A stretch of DNA of 64,000 bases from Olavius algarvensis associated proteobacterium Delta 3 (GCA_903231505.1 CAFBRK010000083.1:1-64000), one strand, 5' to 3'. Counted from the stretch's first letter, positions 45,745 to 54,533 are shown. Notes: generated from the sequence alone by a model not told the origin. Program-made: numbers and translations.

Positions 45745-46020
45745 CTACCGCGTAAATGTAAAAAACCCCCAAAATAAATTAAATAAAAATGAACAAATGT
45801 AACTTTTTCTGAATACCTTCCTTTTAATTCCAAAATACGCAATTAGGGTTCCAATTGCCGCTATTAAAATAGAAGGAATGTATTGAATATTCCACGTTTG
45901 TACTGGATAGGTTTTTATGCGTGGAAGAATAGTTCCTTCTGTCAAATATACCGCAGCAACCAAAGCAGGTACCAAAAGGAAAGATAAAATTAAAATGGCA
46001 ATTTCTCTCTGTTTTCCCAT
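45745..46020 (-). CDS. Cassette 17 three-span membrane protein, unknown
   Basis: A 91-residue protein with spans at about 7-27, 48-64 and 74-89 and a short conserved-looking YPVQTWNIQYIPS loop. The ATG at 46020 is chosen because the longer frame passes through attC 16. No family recognised. Confidence 0.65.
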   Translation of the reverse strand: MGKQREIAILILSFLLVPALVAAVYLTEGTILPRIKTYPVQTWNIQYIPSILIAAIGTLIAYFGIKRKVFRKSYICSFLFNLFWGFFTFTR

Positions 46021-46032
46021 TATATTATTGTC

Positions 46033-46131
46033 GCCTAACGCATCGCTAACCGGCGCACCATAACTGGCGCGACTTTTGCCATGCAAACGGCGTGACAGTT
46101 AAGTGCGTCCGTGTTCAGCGCCCTGTTAGGT
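46033..46131 (-). repeat. attC 16
   Basis: GCCTAAC (46033-46039) and GTTAGGT (46125-46131), 99 bp; carries the GTGACAGTTAAGTGCGTC block related to subfamily B. The cassette 16 stop codon is within its right core. Confidence 0.9.
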
Positions 46132-46551
46132 GGCACCATGATTTTTAATTGTAGTAAAGGGTCGTGGCCGAACCCAGAACCAACTCGCGAGCACGAGCGA
46201 GCCGAACACCGTGTAGCAAATGATGAAGACCCACTCCGAAGCGTGGTAGTACAAAATTGTTTCCAGCCAATGCGATATGAAAGTACCGGAGTAAACGGAG
46301 TCGCCGGCCCTCTCACGGAGCACCATTTCCCATGTGGTGAGAGGACAAATAACGCCAAGCCAAGATTGAAGAACAACCACGCCAATTGCAATGAGGTGCA
46401 CAAGACGGAACCAGGGATTCCGGACCCAGAACCACGAAAATAGCTTTCCCGCGATGATCAACAACAACCCAACGATGACGAACGCAACGAACAGCACATG
46501 GGTGAAGAGGATTACATCAGCCGCTAGTAGATAGAGGCCTCTCGATTCCAT
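46126..46551 (-). CDS. DUF2784-type membrane protein (cassette 16)
   Basis: A 141-residue four-span protein with ADVILFTHVLFVAFVIVGLL near the start, RLVHLIAIGVVVLQSWLGVICPLT in the middle (Cys-Pro-Leu-Thr is the family landmark) and a hydrophobic C-terminus, matching DUF2784. Function unknown. The start is a few bases inside the preceding attC boundary and the stop is in attC 16, so the gene fills its cassette. Confidence 0.8.
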   Translation of the reverse strand: MESRGLYLLAADVILFTHVLFVAFVIVGLLLIIAGKLFSWFWVRNPWFRLVHLIAIGVVVLQSWLGVICPLTTWEMVLRERAGDSVYSGTFISHWLETILYYHASEWVFIICYTVFGSLVLASWFWVRPRPFTTIKNHGAT

Positions 46552-46557
46552 CGTGCC

Positions 46558-46618
46558 ACCTAACGCCGCTATTCAGCCGCGCGGCTTTTTTGCGTCGGCT
46601 GAAATAGCCTTGTTATGC
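46558..46618 (-). repeat. attC 15 (subfamily E)
   Basis: ACCTAAC (46558-46564) and GTTATGC (46612-46618), 61 bp; CAGCCGCGCGGCTTTTTTGCGTCGGCTG block as in attC 20. Confidence 0.94.
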
Positions 46619-47196
46619 CTGTTGGTAAAGTAGTTAATTTCATTCTCATAAAAATAGTCCAAAAGAGCGTTAATCCCTCTCTCTTTTCTGAACTCATTTT
46701 CATTCTTAGTAATGGGCACTATATTCAAAATTTTGACATGCGCACTTTCATGATGAATGGCTTCCCACCCGTCCTTTATGAAGGCAGGATGAAATAATAT
46801 CGAGCTTGCATCAGGGAAAAGCGGTATTTCATAAGGATTATTTAAAACATGCCACCAATCAAAAAATAAACTGTACATAAAAGGATACAATGTCAGATTG
46901 CCAAGAAATGATCCTATTATTTTATTGTTGGATTCATTTGTTGTTCCTTCAACTGCAAAGTGAAGTTCGCAACGATGGTCACATCCATTCATAGGTAGAT
47001 TTGACATTCCGACTGTAGAAAAAGTTGTCATATTCAAATCTTCATCTGCAAACCAAATTAGGACATCAATTATTGGAGGATATTCAACCGTTTTAGATTC
47101 TGGAGGATCATCATATCTGTAAGATGCATCTGGTTCACCAAAACGTTCCAAATGCTCCCAATAAACAAACTTCTGCAATTCAGTTGGCTTCATCAT
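46573..47196 (-). CDS. SUFU-domain protein (cassette 15)
   Basis: A 207-residue soluble protein that looks like a Suppressor-of-fused (SUFU) domain: MTTFSTVGMSNLPMNGCDHR and ELHFAVEG in the centre, then a helical-rich C-terminal half. The final 13 residues (NKAISADAKKPRG) are encoded by attC 15 itself, so the end of the protein is set by the recombination site. SUFU-domain proteins in bacteria are often immunity proteins; no toxin is nearby. Confidence 0.78.
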   Translation of the reverse strand: MMKPTELQKFVYWEHLERFGEPDASYRYDDPPESKTVEYPPIIDVLIWFADEDLNMTTFSTVGMSNLPMNGCDHRCELHFAVEGTTNESNNKIIGSFLGNLTLYPFMYSLFFDWWHVLNNPYEIPLFPDASSILFHPAFIKDGWEAIHHESAHVKILNIVPITKNENEFRKERGINALLDYFYENEINYFTNRHNKAISADAKKPRG

Positions 47197-47212
47197 TAAC
47201 TATCCTTGTAAG

Positions 47213-47284
47213 GCATAACGTCTGAGCTCACTGGTTTTTACGGAGCGCAGCGGAGTAAAAATCCAGTGCAGCGATTTGTTGGGC
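47213..47284 (-). repeat. attC 14
   Basis: GCATAAC (47213-47219) and GTTGGGC (47278-47284), 72 bp, with GGTTTTTACGGAGCG/CGGAGTAAAAATCC inner arms. Confidence 0.93.
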
Positions 47285-47298
47285 GGCTTATTTTCTCA

Positions 47299-47766
47299 CT
47301 AATTCTTGATAAAATCAGGGTGTCCAAACAGTGGACCACTATCACAAGTAACAAGATTGGTTCCATTTCGATCAACTTGCCATGTCCAATCAACACCTTC
47401 AACGATACCAGGAAAAAAAATCGATCTACCAGCGGCAAATCGAAGCTCAAGCGTTCCTTCATTTGTAATAAGAACGTCCGTAATCGGAAATGAGTTGATT
47501 ACATTGAATACAGCAATAGCTGATGCGGTGTCTTCAGTCTCGTTTCCCTCCTGCAGGTCGAATGGAGGCGTCGCGAGTCGTGTGAGCCAGTTCTCTTGTT
47601 CAGGAATGCGAACCTCCGCTGTGCATATCCGGATTTCGCTTCCGTTATCAAGCACGATAAACAACTCCCAACCGGTGATATAGTATGTCACTCGACTTAT
47701 ATAACGATCTACGAGCAGAGCTGCGAACCGTTTGGCTGTGTCGCCAATTTTAATGGGTTTATTCAT
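47299..47766 (-). CDS. Cassette 14 soluble protein, unknown
   Basis: A 155-residue protein (MNKPIKIGDTAKRFAALLVD) with beta-strand-rich VTYYITGWELFIVLDNGSEI and late GVDWTWQVDRNGTNL. The ATG at 47766 is chosen; the longer frame from 47826 runs through attC 13. It resembles small immunity-like or DUF proteins of cassettes but I cannot assign it. Confidence 0.68.
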   Translation of the reverse strand: MNKPIKIGDTAKRFAALLVDRYISRVTYYITGWELFIVLDNGSEIRICTAEVRIPEQENWLTRLATPPFDLQEGNETEDTASAIAVFNVINSFPITDVLITNEGTLELRFAAGRSIFFPGIVEGVDWTWQVDRNGTNLVTCDSGPLFGHPDFIKN

Positions 47767-47778
47767 CGAATTATATCC

Positions 47779-47851
47779 GTCCAACGGTTTGCATGAGAAG
47801 AGGGGATGAACCGCCGCGTAATCCACATCCTACTCAATGTCGTTGTTGGGC
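47779..47851 (-). repeat. attC 13
   Basis: GTCCAAC (47779-47785) and GTTGGGC (47845-47851), 73 bp; both cores match the consensus exactly. Confidence 0.9.
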
Positions 47852-47860
47852 GCGAATCAT

Positions 47861-48562
47861 TTATATAGCTAAATACTTAGCTCCTAAAACAGGTGGCCTG
47901 TTCATCGTACCCTTTAGCTCAATTCTCTTAATTTGGGATAGAATGAATTTCCTTAACTGATTAGATGTTAAATATGAATCTGTTGTTGCTAATAGATAAT
48001 GTTTTATAGCTTCATCCTTTGATCCTTCCATCTCATAGCATACTGCTAATCTATAGTTGGCTATGAGATCGTTTGGATTTATTTTTGTTGCTGAAAAGAG
48101 TATCGCCTTCTCTTTCTCAAAATTATCTTGTTTCAGCGCGATTTTATTCATTTTGATTAAAATATTAAAGAGAGCTTCATAATTATTTTTAATGGTATCC
48201 TCTTTTTGGAGTCTGGTGCATATCTCCTCTTGAGCGCTGCTAATTTCATTAAAACCATCTTGAATATAATTTATATATGTGAAGCTTCCAAACGTTTTCA
48301 TAACCAATTTTTTTACATATGCTTCTATTAAATCATTTCGGTATTCGTATTCGAATTCTCCTCTTCTGTTTCCAAAATAACGACTGAACGAAAAACCTTG
48401 GTATATTATAAAAGCTAAAAAGGCTACGATAAGGGAAATCAAATACGGGTTGTAAGCTTCAAAACCACCTGAACCTAAAAGGGCTAAGATAAATCCAGTC
48501 GCAAAAGCCCCGAATGATTTTTTCATCCATGATCGGAAATAAAAACTAATCTTAACTTTCAT
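47861..48562 (-). CDS. Cassette 13 membrane-anchored TPR-like protein
   Basis: A 233-residue protein with two N-terminal spans (about 18-35 and 41-57) and a cytosolic helical part holding a TPR-like pair (FSATKINPNDLIANYRLAVC and EGSKDEAIKHYLLAT). The C-terminus (PPVLGAKYLAI) is short. The gene is AT-rich. No family recognised. Confidence 0.7.
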   Translation of the reverse strand: MKVKISFYFRSWMKKSFGAFATGFILALLGSGGFEAYNPYLISLIVAFLAFIIYQGFSFSRYFGNRRGEFEYEYRNDLIEAYVKKLVMKTFGSFTYINYIQDGFNEISSAQEEICTRLQKEDTIKNNYEALFNILIKMNKIALKQDNFEKEKAILFSATKINPNDLIANYRLAVCYEMEGSKDEAIKHYLLATTDSYLTSNQLRKFILSQIKRIELKGTMNRPPVLGAKYLAI

Positions 48563-48586
48563 TTGAAACAGCCACTATGTATTTTA

Positions 48587-48688
48587 TCCCAACGTCTGAG
48601 CTCAGCTGTGTGCCGTCAGGCTGGCGCGCGCGTTGCCATCGCAAGGCGCGTGACAGTTAGGCACGTCTGCTGCAGCGATTTGTTATAT
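48587..48688 (-). repeat. attC 12 (subfamily B)
   Basis: TCCCAAC (48587-48593) and GTTATAT (48682-48688), 102 bp; TGCCGTCAGGCTGGCGCGC and GTGACAGTTAGGCACGTCTGC as in attC 10. Confidence 0.93.
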
Positions 48689-48693
48689 TAGTT

Positions 48694-49221
48694 TCATAAT
48701 TGATCTGCTCTTTTCGAATCCTGAGGCTTGTTATGATCGGATTCAGGCACCATTAGTGTCACCATTTGGAGTTTACATGTTTCGCCACTCATTAAATAAC
48801 CTATCATGGACAAAACGCCCGCTTGTTTCTCAAAATCGACGCTAAATATCTGAGTGTGAAAGGGCGAATATTTTTTCAAATATTGCATGGACATACCTGA
48901 GACACCTCTTGAAATAACGTTCCCAGACATCTTGGGAGGATTAAATATAAGGGCTTTACCAAAACTCTCATGAAAGGACTTCAACGTTTGCGCTACTGAT
49001 TTTTTTTCTGCCAAGAGTTCATCTTTTGAGTACTCACTTGGATAAAAGAAAAGGTTTGCCCCATCATCAAATTTCTCATTAGCTAAATAATAAAAAAATC
49101 TCTGAGTAACCCCATCCGGATCATTGGAAAAGTTATCTTTGGCGTAGCAATTTCCTTGAATGGAGATTAAATTTAATAAGATGACAACTATAGATATTTT
49201 CAGGGCTTTTAGAAACAACAT
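48694..49221 (-). CDS. Cassette 12 secreted protein, unknown
   Basis: A 175-residue protein with a signal peptide (MLFLKALKISIVVILLNLIS, cleavage near CYAKD) and a mature domain starting DPDGVTQRFFYYLANEKFDD, which resembles small export-linked NTF2-like or DUF4878-type domains. The end is hydrophilic. Family not certain. Confidence 0.7.
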   Translation of the reverse strand: MLFLKALKISIVVILLNLISIQGNCYAKDNFSNDPDGVTQRFFYYLANEKFDDGANLFFYPSEYSKDELLAEKKSVAQTLKSFHESFGKALIFNPPKMSGNVISRGVSGMSMQYLKKYSPFHTQIFSVDFEKQAGVLSMIGYLMSGETCKLQMVTLMVPESDHNKPQDSKRADQL

Positions 49222-49251
49222 AATCAGGACCTCTTCCTAAAGGCTAAAGAA

Positions 49252-49375
49252 ATATAACGCTTGAAATCACGCGATTGCGGGTGGGCAAATGTCACTATAA
49301 TCACTCATTTCTTAGCCAGCAAATAACCCTTGTGAAAGCGTGAAGCAGCAATTCGCGTGCATTGATTTGTTATAT
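49252..49375 (-). repeat. attC 11
   Basis: ATATAAC (49252-49258) and GTTATAT (49369-49375), 124 bp, with ATCACGCGATTGCGGGTG and CAATTCGCGTG arms. Confidence 0.85.
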
Positions 49376-49556
49376 TGCCTTTTCTGCTGCCCAATGGCCT
49401 ATACCAGCAAGCCAATCTTTTCGCCAACATTATCGTCCATCAAAAGCCACCACCGCTTGATGAAGCATACTGTCGGGGTCGCTGGCACAATGTCTTGCTT
49501 TCTAATTAATCTTTATTGTCTCTACTACTTTTACTTCAACGGCTACAAGACCAGCT

Positions 49557-49940
49557 TTAATCAGAATTGTTGCCCAGTTCTCTGAAGACATCTTTTGCAA
49601 CCATCAATGCATTAAACCCGGCTGGGAAACCAGCATACACAGCCACTTGTATTATTGCTTCAACAATCTCTGTTTGATTAACTCCTATCTTGAGTGCCCC
49701 CAGTATGTGCGCTTTGAGCTGTCGTTCTGCCGTTCCCAAAGCGGTGAGGGCGCTTATTATCACAAGTTCACGGCTCCTCATATCAAGACCTGGCCGAGCA
49801 AAAACATCACCGTATGAAAACTCTGCAATAAACCGTCCAAAATCTGGCGCAATATCTTCAAGGTCTTCAAAGAAGCCTTGCCCAAAGTCACCATATAACT
49901 CTTTAATTTTCTCGATCCCTCTATCGAAGCGTTCTGTCAT
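49557..49940 (-). CDS. Carboxymuconolactone decarboxylase-family protein (cassette 11)
   Basis: A 127-residue helical protein: YGDVFARPGLDMRSRELVII and KIGVNQTEIVEAIIQVAVYAGFPAGFNAL match the CMD/AhpD family. The redox Cys pair of AhpD is missing, so it is closer to gamma-carboxymuconolactone decarboxylase. The 180 bases between attC 11 and the gene hold no convincing second gene on the minus strand. Confidence 0.88.
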   Translation of the reverse strand: MTERFDRGIEKIKELYGDFGQGFFEDLEDIAPDFGRFIAEFSYGDVFARPGLDMRSRELVIISALTALGTAERQLKAHILGALKIGVNQTEIVEAIIQVAVYAGFPAGFNALMVAKDVFRELGNNSD

Positions 49941-50029
49941 AATACCATTACTCCTTTCAATTATTTATGTAAAAATAACTTGATTACAATCATACGATGA
50001 ACTTGGGGAACTGTACTGGTTCATCGGCA

Positions 50030-50130
50030 ATATAACGTCTGAGCTCAGCTGCATGCCGTCAGGCGGCGCGCGGGTTGCGCAAGCAAGGCGCGTGACAGTT
50101 AGGCACGTCTGCTGCAGCGATTTGTTATAA
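50030..50130 (-). repeat. attC 10 (subfamily B)
   Basis: ATATAAC (50030-50036) and GTTATAA (50124-50130), 101 bp; subfamily B. Confidence 0.93.
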
Positions 50131-50149
50131 ATCGTCTATATTTCTAAAA

Positions 50150-50539
50150 CTATTCTGTGTTCACATCATTTTTTTTCTGAGAACCTCCGATTCTTTTGAA
50201 TGAGCCTCGTAGAAGATAGATTCCCAAAAACAATCCTAATAAGCCAAAAGCGTAATTATGCACGGGTGCTCCATATTTATCTGGTATTAGCAAGCCTGGT
50301 CCCCAGTTCTTGAAATGAGGGCTTTCAAAGAATGAATATGTCCCCATGCAAAGAAAAAATATACTGAGTAAGAATTGAAATGGCTTTATCTCCCAACGTG
50401 GCAATCCTTTTGATTGAAAAATCTCAGAGAACATAGATTCTTTGGAAAAGGAGATATATGACATTATTTTATCATAAAAAATGGCAATCAGAATAAGTAT
50501 GACTAGACCCAGAATTGGTAAAAACAGAATGATGTCCAT
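50150..50539 (-). CDS. Cassette 10 three-span membrane protein, unknown
   Basis: A 129-residue protein with spans near 4-22, 53-72 and 95-112, an amphipathic loop between the first two, and a basic tail (RGSFKRIGGSQKKN). No family recognised. Confidence 0.66.
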   Translation of the reverse strand: MDIILFLPILGLVILILIAIFYDKIMSYISFSKESMFSEIFQSKGLPRWEIKPFQFLLSIFFLCMGTYSFFESPHFKNWGPGLLIPDKYGAPVHNYAFGLLGLFLGIYLLRGSFKRIGGSQKKNDVNTE

Positions 50540-50555
50540 TAATCAATTTTCAGAT

Positions 50556-50625
50556 TTATAACGCCTGAGCTGAGACGCGTAAAACGCGTTAGCGATTTAC
50601 GTCGTTCTCCAGCGATTTGTTAGAA
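50556..50625 (-). repeat. attC 9 (subfamily A)
   Basis: TTATAAC (50556-50562) and GTTAGAA (50619-50625), 70 bp; subfamily A with compensatory changes in the inner stem (GACGCGTAAAACGCGTT). Confidence 0.92.
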
Positions 50626-50632
50626 ATTTTTT

Positions 50633-51607
50633 TCATTTTAAATTTTCTGTTCTTATTAACCTTCCTGAGGAATTATAAATAATTTTGATATCGAAATCTC
50701 CGTTATAATCTGTATCAATAAGCTCTTCTTTTATTATCCCCCCTTCATATTTCGCTTCTCTCCAAGGAATATTATTCCGTTCATGGAACCAAATAACTTC
50801 ATCTAAAACATCATTTGTGTAATATTCAAGAATTTCAGGTTCAGAATTGAGATTAGCATCAATCTCTACTCTATCAACTAGGCCATTTTTAAAAAAGATT
50901 TTTGTTTCAAATTGACCATCAAAATTATTGTCTGATTCTCCACCTACTGCTAAATCATTCTTAAAGTGTTTCAGATTGTCAATCTTACCATCAAAGTTTC
51001 TATCTTGATCTATTTGTATTAATGCACCATTCTCATATCGATAAAATAAATCATGCTTAGAATCGAAGTTCTGATCGTATTCAATAACCCCCGATCGTTT
51101 TTTTGTAATATACGAGTGATAATAAAATCCGGCCCCTGCAAGTACGATTCCAATTAACAGCCCTAGAAAAAATCGATTGATCGATTTAGACTTAGGTTCG
51201 ATTGATGTATATTCCTCATAAATCTCTTTATGTCCGTTGTTATAGAAATCAGATCCGAATTCTCCAGACTCTTCCAAATCAGACAAAAGCTCTCGTGCCA
51301 AAGATGCGTCTTTTTCATCGACTTGAACTTGAACTGGCCCAACAAGAGGATTAAAACCTGTACCAATACGCCCTCCACCAAACAAATCCTGCACACCTTC
51401 ACCCTTCATGTTGAATTGTATATTTTCCGAATTCAGAATTGATTTTGCGATAGAGATAATTGCAGGATTACCGGTCTCATATACGGTGACTAGATGTACA
51501 TATTCAGGCATCTCCTCCTCGGGTCTTTGCATCTCAAGTACAACATTACATTCTGCGCAGGTCGTAATCCCATCTTGATACTCGGAACCGCATTTCGGGC
51601 AGAACAT
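50633..51607 (-). CDS. Zinc ribbon / DUF2007-like / EF-hand-like repeat membrane protein (cassette 9)
   Basis: A 324-residue protein with an N-terminal zinc ribbon (C3, C6, C17, C20), then a DUF2007-like small domain (about 38-112), one span (145-164), and an extracytoplasmic C-terminal part with several acidic repeats such as IDQDRNFDGKID (199-210) and SDNNFDGQFE, which look like calcium-binding EF-hand-type loops. This architecture suggests a membrane-spanning sensor or adhesion-like protein. Function unknown. Confidence 0.78.
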   Translation of the reverse strand: MFCPKCGSEYQDGITTCAECNVVLEMQRPEEEMPEYVHLVTVYETGNPAIISIAKSILNSENIQFNMKGEGVQDLFGGGRIGTGFNPLVGPVQVQVDEKDASLARELLSDLEESGEFGSDFYNNGHKEIYEEYTSIEPKSKSINRFFLGLLIGIVLAGAGFYYHSYITKKRSGVIEYDQNFDSKHDLFYRYENGALIQIDQDRNFDGKIDNLKHFKNDLAVGGESDNNFDGQFETKIFFKNGLVDRVEIDANLNSEPEILEYYTNDVLDEVIWFHERNNIPWREAKYEGGIIKEELIDTDYNGDFDIKIIYNSSGRLIRTENLK

Positions 51608-51622
51608 AATTATCCTCTTTAT

Positions 51623-51686
51623 TTCTAACGACTGGCATGAGAGGCGCGCGGTTTTTTGCGCGTCCTGCTCAATGCCAATGTTATGT
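51623..51686 (-). repeat. attC 8
   Basis: TTCTAAC (51623-51629) and GTTATGT (51680-51686), 64 bp, with GGCATGAG...CTCAATGCC arms and a GAGGCGCGCGG hairpin. Confidence 0.9.
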
Positions 51687-51786
51687 ATAAACTTTTAGTA
51701 TAATGCAGATATTTCCGATCATCACGATAGAAGATATGTTGGAAGCATCACAGGTTGCGCCAGATAGGAAAAACTTCAATATTTGG

Positions 51787-52889
51787 TTATTGTTTCCCGA
51801 TGTATTTGATTACCTCCATCTTCCATTCAGGAGTATCACGAACAGCCAGCAGAAGTTGATTTAGCAATTCTCTGTGTGGACTTTCATCCGGTAGTGCAAA
51901 TGCGTAGTTCTGTTGTTCGAATACAAATGGAAGAACTGTGAGATTCTCATATCTTCCTTGCGCTTGGGCTTTTTTGATCTTGTATTTCAGGACTACATCG
52001 TCGCCGACCACTGCGTCCAGCCTCCCATCATCAAGAGCTGCAAGGAGTTCTTGTCTGTCGCTGAAAGTGCGACTGTTGATGCCTTGCTCCTGTAAATACT
52101 CAAAAGATGTCGATGCTTCCATAACACCTACCTTGACTTTAGCCAGATCCTGCGGTCCTGTAATCTCTGAATGCATTTGGTCGATGGTGAATGCACTTGC
52201 AAGTAGGGCGGTAATGCTGGCAATCATAATTGTGCTGCCTACTGCCAGAAAAGCTGCTAATGTCCGCCCGCTCAGCGTCTTAAATTCGTAATATCGTATG
52301 GGGCCAGAGGTAACAAACGGAAGTCCTGCGATTAAGGCTTCCATTAGCTTGCCGCCTTTATTTTTCATCGAATATAGTTTATCGTTTATCTTATGCTCCA
52401 ATAAATAAAGGATACCACCAATCAAAGCAGCTACACCGACAACGATTCCTAAGACGATAATTAGTCTCTCATTATAGAAAATGTTCTTGAGTGTTTGCAG
52501 AAATCCATGCTGCTTCACGGCAATGGAAAGATGCGTCTCGTAAAAGGGATGGGAAAAATCGATGATTTCTTCACGCTCCTGAGTCATGGAGAGGCAAGAA
52601 ACCGCAATATCAGCCTTACCCTGGGTGACTGCCTCCAACATCTCATTGAGTCTGTATTGCTCAATACTGTACTCAAGATCAAGTTGTTCAGCAATCTTAA
52701 CCCAAAGAAAAAGGCTAATTCCTGAAAATTGGCCAGCATCGTTCATGACGAAGGGGGGGCAAATACGTGCTGCGACGCGCACCTTTCGCTCCGCTGGCTG
52801 TGCGCAAACTGGATATGCGAAAAAAATATTAGCGCCAGAAAAAAGATTACAGCCAGATTGAATTTGAGTTTGAACTTTACGTGCAGCAT
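51787..52889 (-). CDS. Ionotropic glutamate receptor-like protein (cassette 8), interrupted by a frameshift
   Basis: The body, in the frame from 52782 to 51787 (331 residues), has two solute-binding lobes joined by a membrane insert: lobe part 1 with SMTQEREEIIDFSHPFYE (ligand-binding Arg), a span at about 107-128, a pore-loop region around 145-165, a second span at about 175-199, then lobe part 2 with DGRLDAVVGDD. That is the S1-TM-P-TM-S2 plan of GluR0-type channels. A signal peptide (ATG at 52889, VKFKLKFNLAVIFFLALIFF) lies in another frame; it joins the body if one base is added to the 7-A run at 52820-52826, giving mature start near QPAERK. It may be a real frameshift, phase-variable tract, or sequencing error. 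Confidence 0.82.
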
Positions 52890-53064
52890 TTCATTACCAC
52901 CAAAATCCTCTCCAAAAAAATACAAAACAACTGAAAACAGAAATATCGAGGTAATCTTTGTTAAGGGCTGATCTGGTGATATATTGAGACTACCTCACGA
53001 ATTAAGGATTTCTCGAAACCTCTGATTTCTTAAAGGTATCACAAACTCGATTTCACATATGAAA

Positions 53065-53167
53065 ACATAACGTTGAAGTGAGCTGCGGCCCAAATCAAAG
53101 CTAAGCTTGCATTGCTTTATCGTACAACCGCAAATTTCACGCCGTCAGCTCCACTGATTGGTTGGAT
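53065..53167 (-). repeat. attC 7 (subfamily C)
   Basis: ACATAAC (53065-53071) and GTTGGAT (53161-53167), 103 bp; GAAGTGAGCTGCGGCC and GCCGTCAGCTCCACTG as in attC 1 and 3. Confidence 0.93.
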
Positions 53168-53184
53168 TGCCACTCACCAATCTC

Positions 53185-53832
53185 CTATTCAATGATTTCT
53201 TTTATATCCTCTTTTCCATCGTAGATATACCTTATTGATTGTTTGTTTATCGTTTTGTATTCGTATGTGTTTTTATCTCGAATGGTAACGTCTCTGGAAA
53301 AGGTAATGATATATCCGCACGTATTTTCAGCTATTTCAACAAACGGAACAGCTGATAAAATGTTTTCATCATTATCCCATATGCTCGCGCTAATATATCC
53401 TATGCGCTTTACTTGTGATTTCTTCATTTCATAAACTGAAATCCCATAACTTCCCCCCTCGTCTCCACCTTCTCCTAATATGAGAATTTTATTATTGAAG
53501 GCTTTTGATTTGAAAAAAGTTAAATTGAGATACCAGCTATCCATCATTCCTTTCGATCTGAATATCACCTTGTTACCTTCTATAACGAATAGCCTAATCC
53601 CATAGTCTTTTTCATTCTCCTCCCTATCATCAACGCCTGACAATACATACTTCCTTTTATCAATTTGAAATACCTTCTGGTGTGAAATGCCCAAACCTTT
53701 AAAGTCTTTTTCAATTTCTTTGGGATTAAAAATACTTAGTGATCCCAAGTCTGATCCACTGCTTAATAAAGAGGTTGTCCCATATAAAAAAATCATTATT
53801 GCAAAAGCTGCGATTCTGATTCTATGTTTCAT
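53185..53832 (-). CDS. Cassette 7 secreted protein, unknown
   Basis: A 215-residue protein with a signal peptide (MKHRIRIAAFAIMIFLYGTT) and a beta-rich mature domain (RKYVLSGVDDREENEKDYG, IRLFVIEGNKVIFRS). The ATG at 53832 is chosen because the longer frame starts in attC 6 at a TTG. No family recognised. Confidence 0.68.
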   Translation of the reverse strand: MKHRIRIAAFAIMIFLYGTTSLLSSGSDLGSLSIFNPKEIEKDFKGLGISHQKVFQIDKRKYVLSGVDDREENEKDYGIRLFVIEGNKVIFRSKGMMDSWYLNLTFFKSKAFNNKILILGEGGDEGGSYGISVYEMKKSQVKRIGYISASIWDNDENILSAVPFVEIAENTCGYIITFSRDVTIRDKNTYEYKTINKQSIRYIYDGKEDIKEIIE

Positions 53833-53850
53833 CTTGATCTTCTTCTGGCA

Positions 53851-53920
53851 ATTCAACGTCTGAACTCACCTGCACATGGGGCTGCAAGCCCCATGTGTCT
53901 GGTGCAGTGACATGTTAAGT
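53851..53920 (-). repeat. attC 6 (subfamily D)
   Basis: ATTCAAC (53851-53857) and GTTAAGT (53914-53920), 70 bp; exact consensus cores, arms CACATGGGGCTG/AAGCCCCATGTG. Confidence 0.94.
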
Positions 53921-53924
53921 GTCT

Positions 53925-54392
53925 CTATTTGCCCTTCATTAGTCCCTTTGATCTTAACTCCTTTTCAAGCTGATGGGACAAATCAAAATAGGCCTCCCAA
54001 AAATATCCGTCTAGAATCTCTCGAAAATCTTGACTGGCAAAAATTCTTTTAGCTTCAAGAAGTTCTATTTTCGAAAGTAACTCCATGTAATAAAAGGCCT
54101 TAACTTCATCGCATAGATAAATTGCAGGGGTTATATAGTTTTTGGTAGGGGTATGATCAATTTTATGCTGGCAATCATACATAGGCATTAACCTCTCAAA
54201 CAAAGACACATACACAGAGCATACAGGCTCTTTTTTTGTTGCCCTACACTTATCATAGGCAATGTCGATAAGAGGGCATAACTCTTCTGCTGGGCAATGG
54301 ACATTGAACTGTTTCATGTCTGGTGGAGCCTCAGCGGCAAAGGCAAATGATTGTAGTGCGATAATAGATAGCGTAAGGAATAGTTTATTCAT
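53925..54392 (-). CDS. Cassette 6 secreted cysteine-containing protein, unknown
   Basis: A 155-residue protein with a signal peptide (MNKLFLTLSIIALQSFAFAA) and a helical mature domain containing several cysteines (HCPAEELCPLIDIAYDKCR and CQHKIDHT) that may form disulfides. No family recognised. Confidence 0.68.
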   Translation of the reverse strand: MNKLFLTLSIIALQSFAFAAEAPPDMKQFNVHCPAEELCPLIDIAYDKCRATKKEPVCSVYVSLFERLMPMYDCQHKIDHTPTKNYITPAIYLCDEVKAFYYMELLSKIELLEAKRIFASQDFREILDGYFWEAYFDLSHQLEKELRSKGLMKGK

Positions 54393-54400
54393 TAATTTAC

Positions 54401-54533
54401 ACTTAACGTCTGCCGTTAAGCGGGCGGCGGATATACTATGCAGCCTTAATAAATTGTAAAACTATAGGGTGCAAGCTCTGAACTACAAAAACCGCTCTTT
54501 ATAGCCGCTCCGCCTTAAACGGCCTTGTTATAT
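54401..54533 (-). repeat. attC 5
   Basis: ACTTAAC (54401-54407) and GTTATAT (54527-54533), 133 bp, the longest site here; GTCTGCCGTTAAGCGGGCGG and CTCCGCCTTAAACGGCC arms. Confidence 0.88.

Noticed and set aside
49340-49585. Plus-strand 81-codon frame in cassette 11
   Set aside because: It crosses attC 11, is against the direction of all other cassette genes, and has low-complexity composition.
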